Assembly: GCA_028564705.1 (NCBI GenBank)
Contig: JAPXFQ010001794.1
Span: 656,001-720,000 of the forward strand
Source of the DNA: Apricaphanius iberus
Taxonomy: Eukaryota > Chordata > Actinopteri > Cyprinodontiformes > Aphaniidae
Direction of reading: 5' to 3'
DNA length: 64,000 bases
Below the pieces are notes generated by a model. The model ran no database searches, was not told where the DNA came from, and saw only the letters and a program-made list of their open reading frames with translations. The position numbers and the translations under genes were made by a program. Shown here in pieces: positions 45,550-56,522 of the stretch; the first letter of the stretch is position 1; every line of letters begins with the position of its first letter.

Positions 45550-46600
45550 TTTAATGTACTGTTTGAATTATTCAGATTATTAAACAAAATGTTACTCAGC
45601 TCTGTATAGTTCGATTGATTTTTAATTCTTATAGCTCTTTTTTGTAACTTGAAAACATGAAGAGTGTTGGTTTTTTATACATTATCCCCATATCTCTGGA
45701 CAATAAGTCATATGGAAGAAACAGAGAAGAAGAAAGCATGTATAATGATATATTGTTAAGGACATGCTTTGCTTTGTAGAGAATATGATTTTTGACATTT
45801 TTGTTTTCACATGGTTTATATGAGACTTCCAGCTAAACTTATCAATTGTCACTCCAGGAAATTTATTTTTTATATTCTTTCAATTTCAATTCCATTAACC
45901 CTGATTTTAGACACGTTTTTTCCTTTTTCTAGTGCCAAAAATAATACATTTTGGTTTATTTATATTTAACGATAACTTCAATAACCAATTTTTTTTAAAT
46001 ACTTATGTCCTTGTCCACTGTAGTCAGAAGCTGTTCTAGGTTTTTACCTGAGCAATAAAGCAAACAATACACATTTTTACATTTTGGAAATATTACATAT
46101 ATCATTTATTTATAATCTGAATAATATAGGGCCCAGCACAGAGCCCTGAGGAACACCACAAGTTTCCTTCAACTGATTAGATTTTATGTTATCGATTTCA
46201 ACATATCAGTCATCCATGTAGCTTTTCATCCACTTGTATGCGATCCCTCTTATACCATCTCTCTCTAGTTTATTCATGAATATAGAATGATCAGTTGTAT
46301 CAAACGCCTTTTTTAAGTCTATAAAAAAAACAACAGAATATTCCTTATTATCTATTGCAGTATATAGCCCTTCTAGTTCCATCACTGCCAACGAAGTGGA
46401 CCTTTTCACTCTAAAGTCATGTTGGTTATCACTAAGGAATTTATACTTTTCAATATATTTATCAAGTCCGTTAACAAATAACTTTTCTAAAACTTTTGAG
46501 AAATGTGGGAGTATTGATATTGGTCTGTAATTGGTTTATTTACATCTCTCTCTCTTTTATGGGTAAGAATAACTTTTGCCATTTTGATTTTTGGAGGGAA
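45550..46600 (-). pseudogene. Non-LTR reverse transcriptase (central and C-terminal part)
   Basis: Minus strand, in order: PISILPHFSKVLEKLF, KYKFLSDNQHDFRVKRSTSLAV (about 46380-46510), FIDLKKAFDTTDHSIF..KLERDGIRGIAYKWMKSY (46206-46350), CGVPQGSVLGP (46129-46165). Further left in broken frames are KGKNVSKIRVNGIEIE and KLQKRAIRI (45620-45930). RT motifs A (D of DLKKAFD) and B are readable; the catalytic YADD/FADD box lies in a decayed interval that I cannot read. It is a different LINE lineage from those at 770-1822 and 48034-48905. The frame is intact for about 130 codons around 46206-46530. Confidence 0.85.
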
Positions 46601-48033
46601 ACCGTTCAAAAGGACAGATTACAAATGTTTGCAAAAGGTTGCAGTATATATTTTATAACACTGTTTACCAATATGTTAATACCATAACAGCCAGTGGACT
46701 TTTTATTTTTAAGTGTTTTCACAACGTCGAGTATTTCTCTATGAATTATAGCACCAATAAACACGGAGGACAAATTCTGAGTAATATGTTTATTTAGTTT
46801 ATTATTATATCTTTTATAAATGCTGCACGTCTTTTGTTTTCGGATTCTGCAGCTTTTCTAAACGTATTTCAGATGTCTGAAGGCGCTCTTGTAGCGACTA
46901 TGAGGGATCCACGGTTGGTTCTGTCCCGGGAGAAGACCGGCTGTGCAGGCGGAGTATTTAGGGAGCTTTTAACTCAATACACTCATGAAACCCCATGGCA
47001 ACAAGGCCTTTTTTATTCCTCTGCACATTACCATGGAAACGGTGATGTTCATTAAATTTCAGCCAGCGTTAGATGATATTAGGACGAAATGAAAAAGTGG
47101 ATGCAGCATTTAAGCCAACAGATGGTTTTAACCCTTTGTGTTCCCACACGGGGGCACAGTGGGATCCCATGCAGGTCCGAAGGGCACCGAAGGTTCTGCA
47201 CAGCCAGGAAACAAACACACACCTTCACAGGGGGGAGGACAGAGATGACCCGAGCTGCAATACCTAGAACCCAGCAGGACTCCCAGTTCACTGAATGCTT
47301 CGCTGTGGGAGCTGCCGAGAGGCCACCTGAGATGGGAAAATCCATCTCCGTTACATCTGAAACCGTTTTTGCTGCAGATCTGGCTGTTATGGTTTCAGAT
47401 GCAGCTCAGCGGAACTCCATTAGCATTCCCAGACGCGTCCGCAGCAAGAAACTGTCTGTGATGAGATTCTCCGTGCAAAGTTGCCCTCCCCAGCCCATCA
47501 TCTCTGTCAGCTGTCCTCGACTCATTACAGTGGAGCCACATTTGCAGCTGCAGCTGGGGACCCTGGGAAGCCATGTTTACCCAAAGAGGATGGAGACAGA
47601 TTGAATATGTAAAACCAGCAGCAAGTGGAATCCCATCAGACTGATTGCTTTAGACCAGCTGAGAGTCTGAGATGAATTTTCTATTAGCCTCTGACTGCAA
47701 CCGGAGCAGAGCAGAAGGTAAATAGCTCGGTGACTCTGACTGGAGACGGAGCGCGGCTTCATGATTGCCTAAAGTAGACCATCACAGCAGAGAAACAGTA
47801 GGAAGGAATTAGATTTCAAACACTCTCCCAAGTGAATTATAGTGTTTTTATAGTGAAAGTGTGTAACCCTCAATGTAGCTGCCTCTTTAAATTAAAACAC
47901 TATTAAAAAGCTCTGGTTTTACTCTGAATGCAACACTGATGAGGAGAATGGTTTGAGTATAAGAGTTAAAGAAAGAAATGATCATTTTATCAAAGGTTCA
48001 GTTTCACATTTTCACATCTGTTTCTGTTCTTTA
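46601..48033. other. Unassigned, with a 171-codon open frame
   Basis: The longest frame, 47089-47604 + (171 codons, starting MKKWMQHLSQQMVLTLCVPT), sits in repeat-free, GC-moderate sequence. It has no recognisable domain, signal peptide or membrane segment. An opposed frame (47079-47345 -) is also open. Chance, a conserved non-coding element or a single exon are all possible. Confidence 0.35.
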
Positions 48034-48905
48034 GGCAAGGCAGGACGATTTTAACACAAGGCAATTCAAGGGGCTTCACATGATTCGGTGGTAAAGAAAC
48101 CAAACATATGATAAAAACAGGAACAATAAAAGAAAACTTGCAGCATTTTATTAAAAACAACAATATAGAAAAAACGTTAAAAAAAGAAAGTATGTAAATG
48201 TTTAAAAATGAAAAACACATAAAACACAAGAATCAATTAATGAAAATATTTAGCATTTTATTTAAAAAAAAAAAATTTACGTATGAGAAGCATAAAAGAA
48301 AATCTTTCAGAAATCTATATTAGAATATTAATCAAAGGCAGCTCTAAACAGGAGAGTTTTAATCTTTGATATGAAAGAATCAAATGATTCAGCAGCTCTG
48401 CAGTCATCAGGAAGTTTATTCCGGATTTATGGAGCATAGAAACTAAAAGCTGCTTCTCCATGTTTGGTTCTGGTTCTAGGGACGATCAGTAAACTAGAGC
48501 TGGATGACCTGATTGGTCTGCTGGGTTGCTATGGTAACAGCAGGTCTCCATCATACATCATCATTGATTTATAAACTAGTAAAAGCACTTAGAAGTCTAT
48601 TCTCTGAGCTACAGGGAGCCAGAGGAAGGACTTTAGAATTAGGGTGATGTGTTCTACTTTCCTGGTTCTAGTGAGAACACGAGCAGCAGCGTTCTGGATC
48701 AGCTGCAGCTGTCTGAGTGACTTTTTTAGGTAGACCTGTGAAGATACTGTTACAGTAGTCATAAACGCATGGATGAGTTTTTCTAGGTCTCCTTGTGACA
48801 TCAGTCCTTTAATCCTAGAAATGTTCCTCAGCTGATAGAAAGCTGACCTTGTTTTTAACTTTATGTGACCCTGGAGGTTCAGGTCTGAGTCCATTATTAC
48901 ACCTA
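48034..48905 (-). mobile_element. LINE family B 3' end with C-terminal coding part
   Basis: Tail 48034-48300, then antisense coding 48330-48905. Minus-strand peptide: MDSDLNLQGHIKLKTRSAFY, LRNISRIKGLMSQGDLEKLIHAF, LRQLQLIQNAAARVLTRTRK, FLWLPVAQRI. These are the RT thumb and connection motifs of L2/CR1-type LINEs. The RLDYCN segment between AF and LRQL is lost by frameshift. 5'-truncated near 48905. Confidence 0.88.
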
Positions 48906-49243
48906 AAAATATACTTTTCTCTACTTAAGCATACTTATTAAAAATATACTTGAGATATACTACTTTTTGGTAAGGAAGGATATTCACTACTTACAGCCAA
49001 CCTCTGAACTGTCGCTTTAGGGGGAATCTGGTTATAATTGCAACAGAAATAATGATAGAAGACACAGACGCTGTATTTGTTCTTAATCTGGACTTCTGAA
49101 GATGGTCTGAACAGAGATTGTTATCCCTAATTAGCTAAAAAAAATCCTACATCCTCTCATTATGACTTTCTGTCCACAAGATGAAATGTTTGGGTCAGAA
49201 CCACAGCGAACAGACACGGAGGCTCATCTTACATAACATACAC

Positions 49244-50338
49244 ATCATATGTAGGGATGGGCACTAATATCCGGTTTCATTATGGCAAGAGGGATTCCTG
49301 TATCACATTAAAAGGTAAACATGGCTATCTGTTTGCAAACAAACTGCTAAAAATTAGGAATGTCCAAATTAAAGCACCAACGCGGGTCGATTAATTCCTA
49401 GAAATAACGTAATTAACGCAAACACAGAGCAGCGCCCTGTTTATAATTCAGCCTGTAACACATCAGTTCTCCTTCATAACCAGCCAAACTACAGATTGTT
49501 GTGCAGCAGCATGTGTTTGTGATCCTAATTGACAGGTTAGTTACTACCGGCGTTGCGGAAATATGACGAGTTGTCTGAGATTTTTTTGTGGGATATCGGC
49601 TCGTTGTGTGCGATGCAGTTTAAATGCTCCATATTTATATTGATTTAAACATGTTGGTTCACTGTATAGCTTCAGTGCATTTAATAGTGAGAGACATCTG
49701 AGGTAAAAATACGAAATATTCTGTTGAATTGATTTTTTCTGACTTAAATTAGTGCTAACTATTAGCGGAAGTAGCTGTGTACATCTTCACAATAAGAGCG
49801 TTCATTTCCTGTTGTGATGAACTGGGAAATCTGCTGAGTTTTAACTTATGGGAAAATGGGAAATTGTAACATTTAATTACTAATTCTTTATTATATTTGA
49901 TTTATATCATGTATAACACAGACTGCTGATATCCAAATGTTAAGTTTATACATATATTTTGGTTAGTTCTACCTCTATTTGTTATTATTTTTCATATGAG
50001 AACAAACATACATTGTGATTGTGGAGTTCAAAACAAAAATGTATTTCTCCCATATTTAATATAAAAAAAGAGCAACAGCATTTAGATTTGTCCTTTATTT
50101 ACAGTGAAAATTATAGGTTTTTTGGTCATATTTAGGAATGGTGAATATTTCACAGCTACCCTGTAATTTTTAATAGTTTAACAGCCCTACTAAAAATAAA
50201 AAAATAAAAGGGTTTTTGCACGAGGTTTGTATTTTTTCCTTTCTTTAAGCACCGTTGAAGCACCGGCAGTGTTTAAAAAGTACCGGTTTGGCACATATAT
50301 CGGCTATAACCTTAAGGATACCCATCCCTAGTCTTATG
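49244..50338. mobile_element. hAT element (TAGGGATGGG ends)
   Basis: Starts TAGGGATGGGCAC (49252) and ends GATACCCATCCCTA (50330). Flanks ATCATATG (49244-49251) and GTCTTATG (50331-50338) agree at six of eight positions, an aged 8-bp duplication. Subterminal ccggt words (atatccggtttc, aagtaccggtttgg) pair. It includes gggtcgattaattcctag at 49385, shared with other hAT repeats here. No transposase. About 1.08 kb. Confidence 0.75.
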
Positions 50339-51002
50339 AATATTCAGATACAGCCTGGAGCAGAAGAACCCTCAACACACACAGAGAAACAGAGCGAGCT
50401 GGTGCTGCTGGGGTTTGGTCTGTGAAAGCCTTTTCCAGAGCGAAGGATAAAACTGGCTGCAGTGTTCCGGCGGCCCGGCCTCTGAAGCACCGTCACATGG
50501 TGGCTGATTACAGATTAGTCTGGATGAGGAGGTTTGGGAGACAGAAGGAGAAAGGAGGCAAATCTGCTGACCTAATTAGGGGAATTTAATTTCTCACCGA
50601 CTCACATCGAGTCAGACCGTGATGAGGCAGATTTGGGGACAAACAGAGATGGAGGGAGGACAGACGCCAGCTTGTCTCTGATGTTACACCAGAGGGTGGA
50701 TAACTAGCACAGACAAACAAAACTGCTAATTTACTGACAAGGGGGTTCTTCTGAGTGTCTGCAAGTTTGGGTATAATAAAAGCTTCTACGGGTTTCAGAC
50801 TGTGACCTGATTCTGTAACTCAGCCCAGCTGACAGCATGTTAGTTCAGCACTGAGTCACTGATGAATAGAGGTGGTTAAAGTACTTCAGAATAATGTTCA
50901 CACAGGACTGCTAGATTACATGCACAGTACCTATGCAGCAAGCGGAAGTTAGGAAACCTGAACTTTGGGGCAGCAAACGTTGAGCATCAACTAATCAGCG
51001 AT
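50339..51002. other. Unassigned stretch
   Basis: No gene or repeat seen. Compositionally even between about 50400 and 50720. Confidence 0.4.
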
Positions 51003-51091
51003 GAGATGCCGGCGGTAAGGGCGAGAAAGACGGAGTAGGAGATGCCGGCGGTAAGGGCGAGAAAGAAGGAGTAGGAGATGCCGGCGGTAGC
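51003..51091. repeat. 36-bp tandem repeat, about 2.5 copies
   Basis: gagatgccggcggtaagg starts at 51003, 51039 and 51075. Units 1 and 2 differ at one base (agacgg against agaagg). The unit is twelve codons long, so the minus-strand frame at 50991-51239 repeats RPYRRHLLLRLS. No evidence of translation. Confidence 0.85.
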
Positions 51092-51985
51092 TACTCAAAG
51101 AGAAATGTAGTCGGCTAGATCGAGCTGAAAGGCTGCGGAGTCGGAGTCTCAGGAAGAGATCGGACCTTATTTGGTGGAAGATATCGGAGGACCAGGCAGG
51201 CAGATAAACCTTTTCTTTTAACTTTATGTTAACTAACACTAGCCAAACCCGGATAGGGCAACTATGGTACTAAATACGCACTAGTTTCCCAGTGGAAGAC
51301 TTCGTAAACTATTAGCTATAGCGAAACCCCCGCTCGCTCGCTAACATGACGCCCCGGCACGGATAAACAGTTGGGTTTTAATATTAAAGCATCAACTTTT
51401 GCCGATTTCACGCCTGGACGCTCTGGCCGCTGTAAATGTGGCATAACAGTACTTCAGCATATTTTTATGTTAGAAAATGTAAAACAGCTGTTAAAAACTT
51501 TATCAATCAGAGTAAAAAGGTATTGGCTAAAAATGTCACTTGTGTACTGAGTTACATCTTTCTTTCTCTTTCCTAGCTAAGCTATACATGCTATAGTGTT
51601 CAGTATTTGCTGTGGTTTGTTTTTCTTTTCCACACGCAAATTGTGATCAACAGTGTATACAGACGTAACATTGTCAAGATATGAATGCATTTTGAATATT
51701 ACCAATGTCTGTAACATAGCAATAGTTGTCAAGAAAAGTACGAATGTGAGAATGGGGTTGGCATCAACAAGTTTTAAACTTCAGCTTACTCCTTTTGAGC
51801 TTTTCTGTGTGCTTTGCTATATCATTGCATACAACACAAATTATGCCTGTTTGTTTATTTTTTAATCACCCAAATTGCTCAAACAAATGAAATAAATAAA
51901 TGAAAAATAAATAAGACACAAATATAAAGTTATCTGCACATTCTGTCTTTTGAAAGTGCAAAATGAATGAAAAAATTAATACAGC
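51092..51985. other. Unassigned AT-rich stretch
   Basis: No recognised element up to the Tc1 left end at 51986. Confidence 0.4.
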
Positions 51986-52027
51986 TACAGTGGAGCAAAA
52001 AAATATTTAGGCAGCCACAAATTATGA

Positions 52028-53104
52028 GTTCTATATAGGGCTGCACGATTATGACCAAAATAATAATCCCGATTATTTTGATCAATATTGTAATCACAAT
52101 TATTAATCACGATCATTCGCCCAGTCCTGTAAAATATCTATTTTTGTTGCACCAATAATAAACGTACAATGTTGCAACATTTGTTTGCGAAGAATAAAAC
52201 TTTAGATTAGATTATCTGATAAAAATGCAACAAAAAAAACTCTAATACTGATATATATATATATATATATAAGTACAAGCTAAATATGTTATTGCAGAGT
52301 GCAATATCAAAGTGCAATTTAACAGAAACAATTACAGCTTATATAGAAAAGGCCTTTAACATTCCCTTCATCCAAATCATTAGTATTTACTATATGCTAC
52401 GTAGCAACTATTACTCACCTGTTAATTTAATACTGAATAGCAAACAATCTCGTAACAGACATGAAATCAGACGTACTGCTCCAACATTTTGTATGTCCTT
52501 TGACCCATATGCCTTCTGTTGACCCAGATGTTTATGTTACGTTCGCCTGTGGTCCCGCCTCCTCTAGCCGTTATTTTGTCTGGTATGACTTAACAACTTA
52601 AATGTTTAATCAGTCAAAAGACAATTACAGTAATCAGTAACATCGCTACACGTACATTTATCTGCCCAAACTGCGATAGTTCGTCTGTAACCATTTTTAG
52701 CTAGGTCCTTCTTCTTCTATGATTTCGGGGCGTCCGCTGCATTGTGGGATAGCGTAGCATCCACCGGCTGCTTACTGTGGTGGTACTACACTTTCTGGAA
52801 CTTTCTGCTTACTAGTCAGATCCATAATGGAGATTTGCTCAAATACTCCTTTTCACCTGCTACGTAGCAAGCGCAGTGCAGCCATTATGAGTGCTGAGTG
52901 GCGTAGTTGCGGTTTTTATTTGGGCAGCTTAATGAAGCTTTAGCCATGCGTTTGCCCCCTGGTGGTTGAGGCAGTGTGATGAAGAGGCGCGCAGTGAAGC
53001 CTTTTGAATGTAAAAATCGTTCACGATCAGGTTCATTTAATTGTGGCCACCAATAATTTTTATCACGATCAAAATCCGATTAATTGTGCAGCCCTAGTTC
53101 TCTC
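52028..53104. mobile_element. hAT element nested in Tc1
   Basis: Element 52036-53096 starts TAGGGCTGCACGATTATGAC and ends TTAATTGTGCAGCCCTA, 15-bp near-perfect inverted ends. Flanks GTTCTATA (52028-52035) and GTTCTCTC (53097-53104) agree at six of eight; they fall in the Tc1 phrase agttctccc, which confirms the junction. A TA microsatellite lies at about 52250-52271. A segment at 52455-52750 is shared with the hAT at 56531-57147. No transposase. Confidence 0.9.
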
Positions 53105-53659
53105 TTATTAATATGTGAGAGGCCTGTAATTTTCATCCTACGTATACCTTCACTATTAAAGACAAAATGAGAATAAAGTGTTGATTTTTTAAGAATTTAT
53201 TTACACATTTTGGTGGAAGTATTTACAAAAGTTCATCTCAATACTTTGTTGTATATCCTTTGTTGTCAATGGTTTCCACAAACTGTTGCTGGTGTGGAAA
53301 GCGCACATCGGGGGCCCGGGCAGAATTCAATCCCAAAGGTGAGAGTAATTTGCACTAACCAATCAGACAGAGGGATATTCCTTCGGAGCCACAGTAACAA
53401 GACCCTCACATCGTCACACTGGTATTTTGGCCCATTCCTCCATGCAGATCTCCTCTAAAGTAGCGTTTCTTAACCGGGAGTCAGTGACCCACCCCTAGTA
53501 GTCCGTTGTGAAATTGCAAGAGATCCTTGCTTATAATATAGATACATTTTTAAAACTTTTATAGAAATTGATTATTATTTTACTCAGAAGTGACGGAGAC
53601 CTTTATCTACCTAAACTAAAGAAGGTAATATGACCGTCTTTTGTCTTTTACAAGTGTAA

Positions 53660-53900
53660 TTTATCGGTGCCGGTCATAAAATTAAAATATCATGAAAAAC
53701 AATATATATAGTTTCGTAATTGTGAAACTTGTGTCTAATGTTTCTTTGATTTTAATGTTTATGATTATAGCTGATTATTAATGAAAGTCCTAAATTCAGT
53801 CTCAGAAATTTTGAATATTGTGGAAATGTTCAATATTGGATACACGTGGTGCCAAACTAATCAGCTCATATTTATTCAGCTCTGAGACACATAAAGACCA
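53660..53900 (+). mobile_element. Fragment of a second Tc1-like family
   Basis: ataaaattaaaatatcatgaaaaa..ttcgtaattgtgaaacttgtgtc, then gattataactgattattaatgaaagtcctaaattcagtctcagaaattttgaatattgtgg and caatattggatacacgtggtgcc (given in parts), follow the 5' end of another widespread fish Tc1 family. Only the terminal and pre-coding part is present. Confidence 0.75.
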
Positions 53901-54139
53901 AATAGAGAGACAAACTTTAACAGGTGAGAGGAATTATTACAGATGTTAAAACTATTCAACCCAGGTTACAGAAACACGAGTGCGAGACAAATGTCTCACT
54001 AACAAAAAAAATTACATCCAAGTCACATACAAATAGAAGTGAAAATTCTGTTTTGTTACATAAGTATGTTTGAAAGCTACTATAAATGTATATAGTTATC
54101 TTCAGAAATATGTATGCACTAAAACAGGGCTTTTTAATA

Positions 54140-54640
54140 CAGTGATCGTGTGTGTGTGAAAAATAACGTTTTATATTGAGATATTTGTTAAGAATTATTT
54201 GTTCTGTGCATTCTCAAACGCTCATAGTAACTGTATTATATTTGGGTAGTTGGTTTGGCTGAATCATAGTTTATGATGTAGATCATGTCACATAGAAATA
54301 GCACCACGTCAACGTAGATGTGGAAACAACCCTGGGGGCCTCGAAAACGCTGACGAGGCCTTGGACGGAACTGGTTTCGTCCAGTCTTGGCGGCCGAGCG
54401 TTTGAGGAACTTCACCAGATAATCTATTTTGCCCGTAGATTGAGATTAGCCCGAGGTTGTCAGAGTCCTTAAAATACACGGTCATTTAGAGGGAAGGCGG
54501 GGGTCCAGCTTAGGTCATTTTCATCACAACACTCTGTTTTCATGCCTCCTTGAAATTTAATCAAACTTCCAAGATAAAATGAAGGAATCTCTCTCACCTC
54601 TTTATTTAAAATGCCAAGGAGTCTTTCTCTTCTGGACATT
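54140..54640 (-). repeat. Unclassified repeat X, copy 3 (ends only)
   Basis: The left part (gttttatattgagatatttgttaagaattatttgttctgtgcattctcaaacgctcatag, in parts) and right part (aaatgaaggaatctctctcacctctttatttaaaatg) match copies 1 and 2. The middle differs (gaaacaaccctgggggcctcg is at best distantly similar). Confidence 0.5.
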
Positions 54641-54669
54641 ACAAATGAAAGCTCATATTTGCATTAAAG

Positions 54670-55110
54670 AGTGATGAAATGCCACAATGCAATTTAAATA
54701 CATGGCCCCATTCATTCCACCTGGTCACACAGCATGATGCTTCCACCCCCATGCTTCACAGTAGCTATGCTGCTTTGGTTCCATCTGAGCGTATGACGTT
54801 CTCCCAATCCTCTCCTGGATCATCCAGATGCTCTCTAGCAGACTTCAGACGGGCCTGGACATGTCCTGGCTTAAGCAGGGGGACACGTCTGGCGCTGTTA
54901 CTGATGGTAGCCTTTGTTACTTTGGTCCCAGCTCTCTGCAGGTCGTTCACTAGGTCCCCCCGTGTGGTTCTGGGATTGTTGCTCACCGTTCACAGGGTGA
55001 GATCTTGGTGGAGCCCCAGATGGAGGGAGATTATCAGCGCTCTTGGACGTCTTCCATTTTCTAATCATTGCTTTCTTCACACCAAGCTGCTTATTGCAGA
55101 TTCAGTCTTC
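54670..55110 (-). pseudogene. Tc1-like transposase N-terminal half
   Basis: Minus strand: KWKTSKSADNLPPSGAP (55020-55080), NNPRTTRGDLVNDLQRAGTK, VTKATISN (54900-54986), ARRVPLLKPGHVQARLKSAR, EHLDDPGEDWENVIRSDGTK (54780-54900), then KHGGGSIML in another frame (54730-54760). This covers the paired helix-turn-helix DNA-binding region and the first catalytic Asp (in SDGTK, usually SDETK). The second Asp and the third acidic residue (regions HDNDPKHT and DLNPIE) are absent. A C-terminal scrap EEICMEEWAKIPV lies beyond the insertion at about 53420-53462. Confidence 0.92.
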
Positions 55111-55477
55111 CCAGCCTGGTGCAGCTCTACAATCTGGTTCCTGGTGTCCTTTAACAGCTCTTTGCTCTATAGTGGAGTTTGGTGTCTTTATACTGGTAAC
55201 CAGTTCAGTCAGGTAACAAGTGGAGGACAAGAGGTGTCACAGGTCTGTGAGAAACAGAAATATGGTTTGTTTGGAGGTGATAAATACTTATTTTCCACCA
55301 TAATTTGCAAATAAATTCTTTAAAAATCAGACCATGTGATTTTCTGGATTTCTTTTTCTCATTTTGCCTCTCATAGTTGAGGTATAAATATAATGAAAAT
55401 TACAGATCTCATCTTTTTAAGTAGCAAAACTTGGACAATCGGTGTCTGACTAAATACTTTTTTGACCAACTTCTGTA

Positions 55478-55840
55478 TAACTACAAAATAACCCATTTTA
55501 AGTGGAAAAAAAACTTTTCTAAGAATCTTAGCACATGGTAATTCACTTGATTTCAAATTGAAACAAACTTAACAGATAGAATTTAACATTAGGAAAACAA
55601 ATATTGGGTAGAAAGATTCTCCAGGTGTCAGTTTTGTGTATCTTACATTTATTCACAATGGGTAAAGCATCCAAAGATTTTACAAAAGCGTACGGATACC
55701 TTCTTATAATATTACTCAAGTAAAAGTATGGTGTAGTAAAGCTGCCCCTAAGAGTATGTTTATTCCAAAAAATGCCCTCCATGGGAGAGTTCCCTGAGCA
55801 GAACCACTGCTGACCCAGAAGGACAAAATAATAACAGAAC
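55478..55840. other. Unassigned stretch
   Basis: No gene or element recognised; one poor frame (55543-55842 -). Confidence 0.4.
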
Positions 55841-56340
55841 ATCTACCACAAGGGGTGTCCAAAGTGCGGTCTGGGGGCCATTTATGGCCCTTTGACTGAT
55901 TTTGTACGGCCCTTTACCGGATTAGAAAATGGTCCATGGAACAAAACAAATTAGTCATCTTTTAACAATCATATTTTTAATACAAAAGCAGACGTAGAGC
56001 CAACCATGCACAGCTAAAAATAACACAGAGTTTCAAATAAAGAGTGACCCAAAAACTTTTTCTTTCTGCTGAGAAAAAGCCGACTGTGGATTTAAAATTA
56101 GACCCTCAGAAATATTTGAAAACATAATGATTTCTTTTAAACAGACAAGCCTTAAAAGCCCTGTTTTTAATCTAGCATACTTTTTATATAATAGTTCCTA
56201 CTTTATTGGTTTAATTAGAATATTTCATGTTTAATTTTTTGTTAAGCAGGTAAAAAAAAACAACACTCATTTACAAAGCATAAACAAAAAATACTTTAGT
56301 GGCCCATATAGCAAACAGTTGGAACATCTCTGATTTACCA
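55841..56340. mobile_element. hAT MITE, 484 bp, with near-perfect target duplication
   Basis: Flanks ATCTACCA (55841-55848) and ATTTACCA (56333-56340) agree at seven of eight. The element (55849-56332) starts CAAGGGGTGTCCAAAG and ends TTGGAACATCTCTG, inverted. It contains ggccatttatggccc near the left end and ggcccatatagc near the right. Same family as the disrupted element at 29685-31282. No coding content. Confidence 0.88.
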
Positions 56341-56522
56341 GAAAAGATCCTGGTGATCCTGAAGACTTATACATTTTCAGAAAAGGAAAAGGGAAGTATG
56401 GTGGTGGTAGTATGATGATCTGGGATACTCTCCTGCTTCAGTACCCGAATGACGCCATTATTGACGGGACATACTAGAAAGTCTAATTCGTCCTCACAGG
56501 AAGCTGCAGATCTTCTCCAATC

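Larger units (their letters stand above)
53463..54665. mobile_element. Composite insertion inside Tc1
   Basis: Tc1 sequence stops after cagatctcctctaaag (about 53462) and resumes near 54670 (atacatggccccattcattcc). Between are: an opening gcgtttcttaaccgggagtcagtgaccc (a hAT-like start similar to gtggttctcaaccggggtc), the second Tc1 fragment at 53660-53900, and repeat X copy 3 at 54140-54640. The Tc1 transposase middle is missing across this junction, so an insertion-deletion rather than a clean insertion took place. Confidence 0.65.
51986..55477 (-). mobile_element. Tc1-like transposon with nested insertions
   Basis: Left end TACAGTGGAGCAAAAAAATA (51986-52005) and right end, near 55455-55477 (aatacttttttgacca..ctgta), are the termini of a well-known fish Tc1-like family that inserts at TA. 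Subterminal sequence agrees with that family at both ends (gaggcctgtaattttcatcc near 53119, and gaatttatttacacattttggtgg near 53193; ccaccataatttgcaaataaattc near 55297). The element is oriented with its transposase on the minus strand. Insertions: a hAT at 52036-53096 and a composite block at about 53463-54665. Without these the element is about 1.2 kb, shorter than a full-length copy because the transposase middle is gone. Confidence 0.92.

Noticed and set aside
54679..55314. 211-codon plus-strand frame
   Set aside because: It is the antisense of the Tc1 transposase remnant and terminal sequence.
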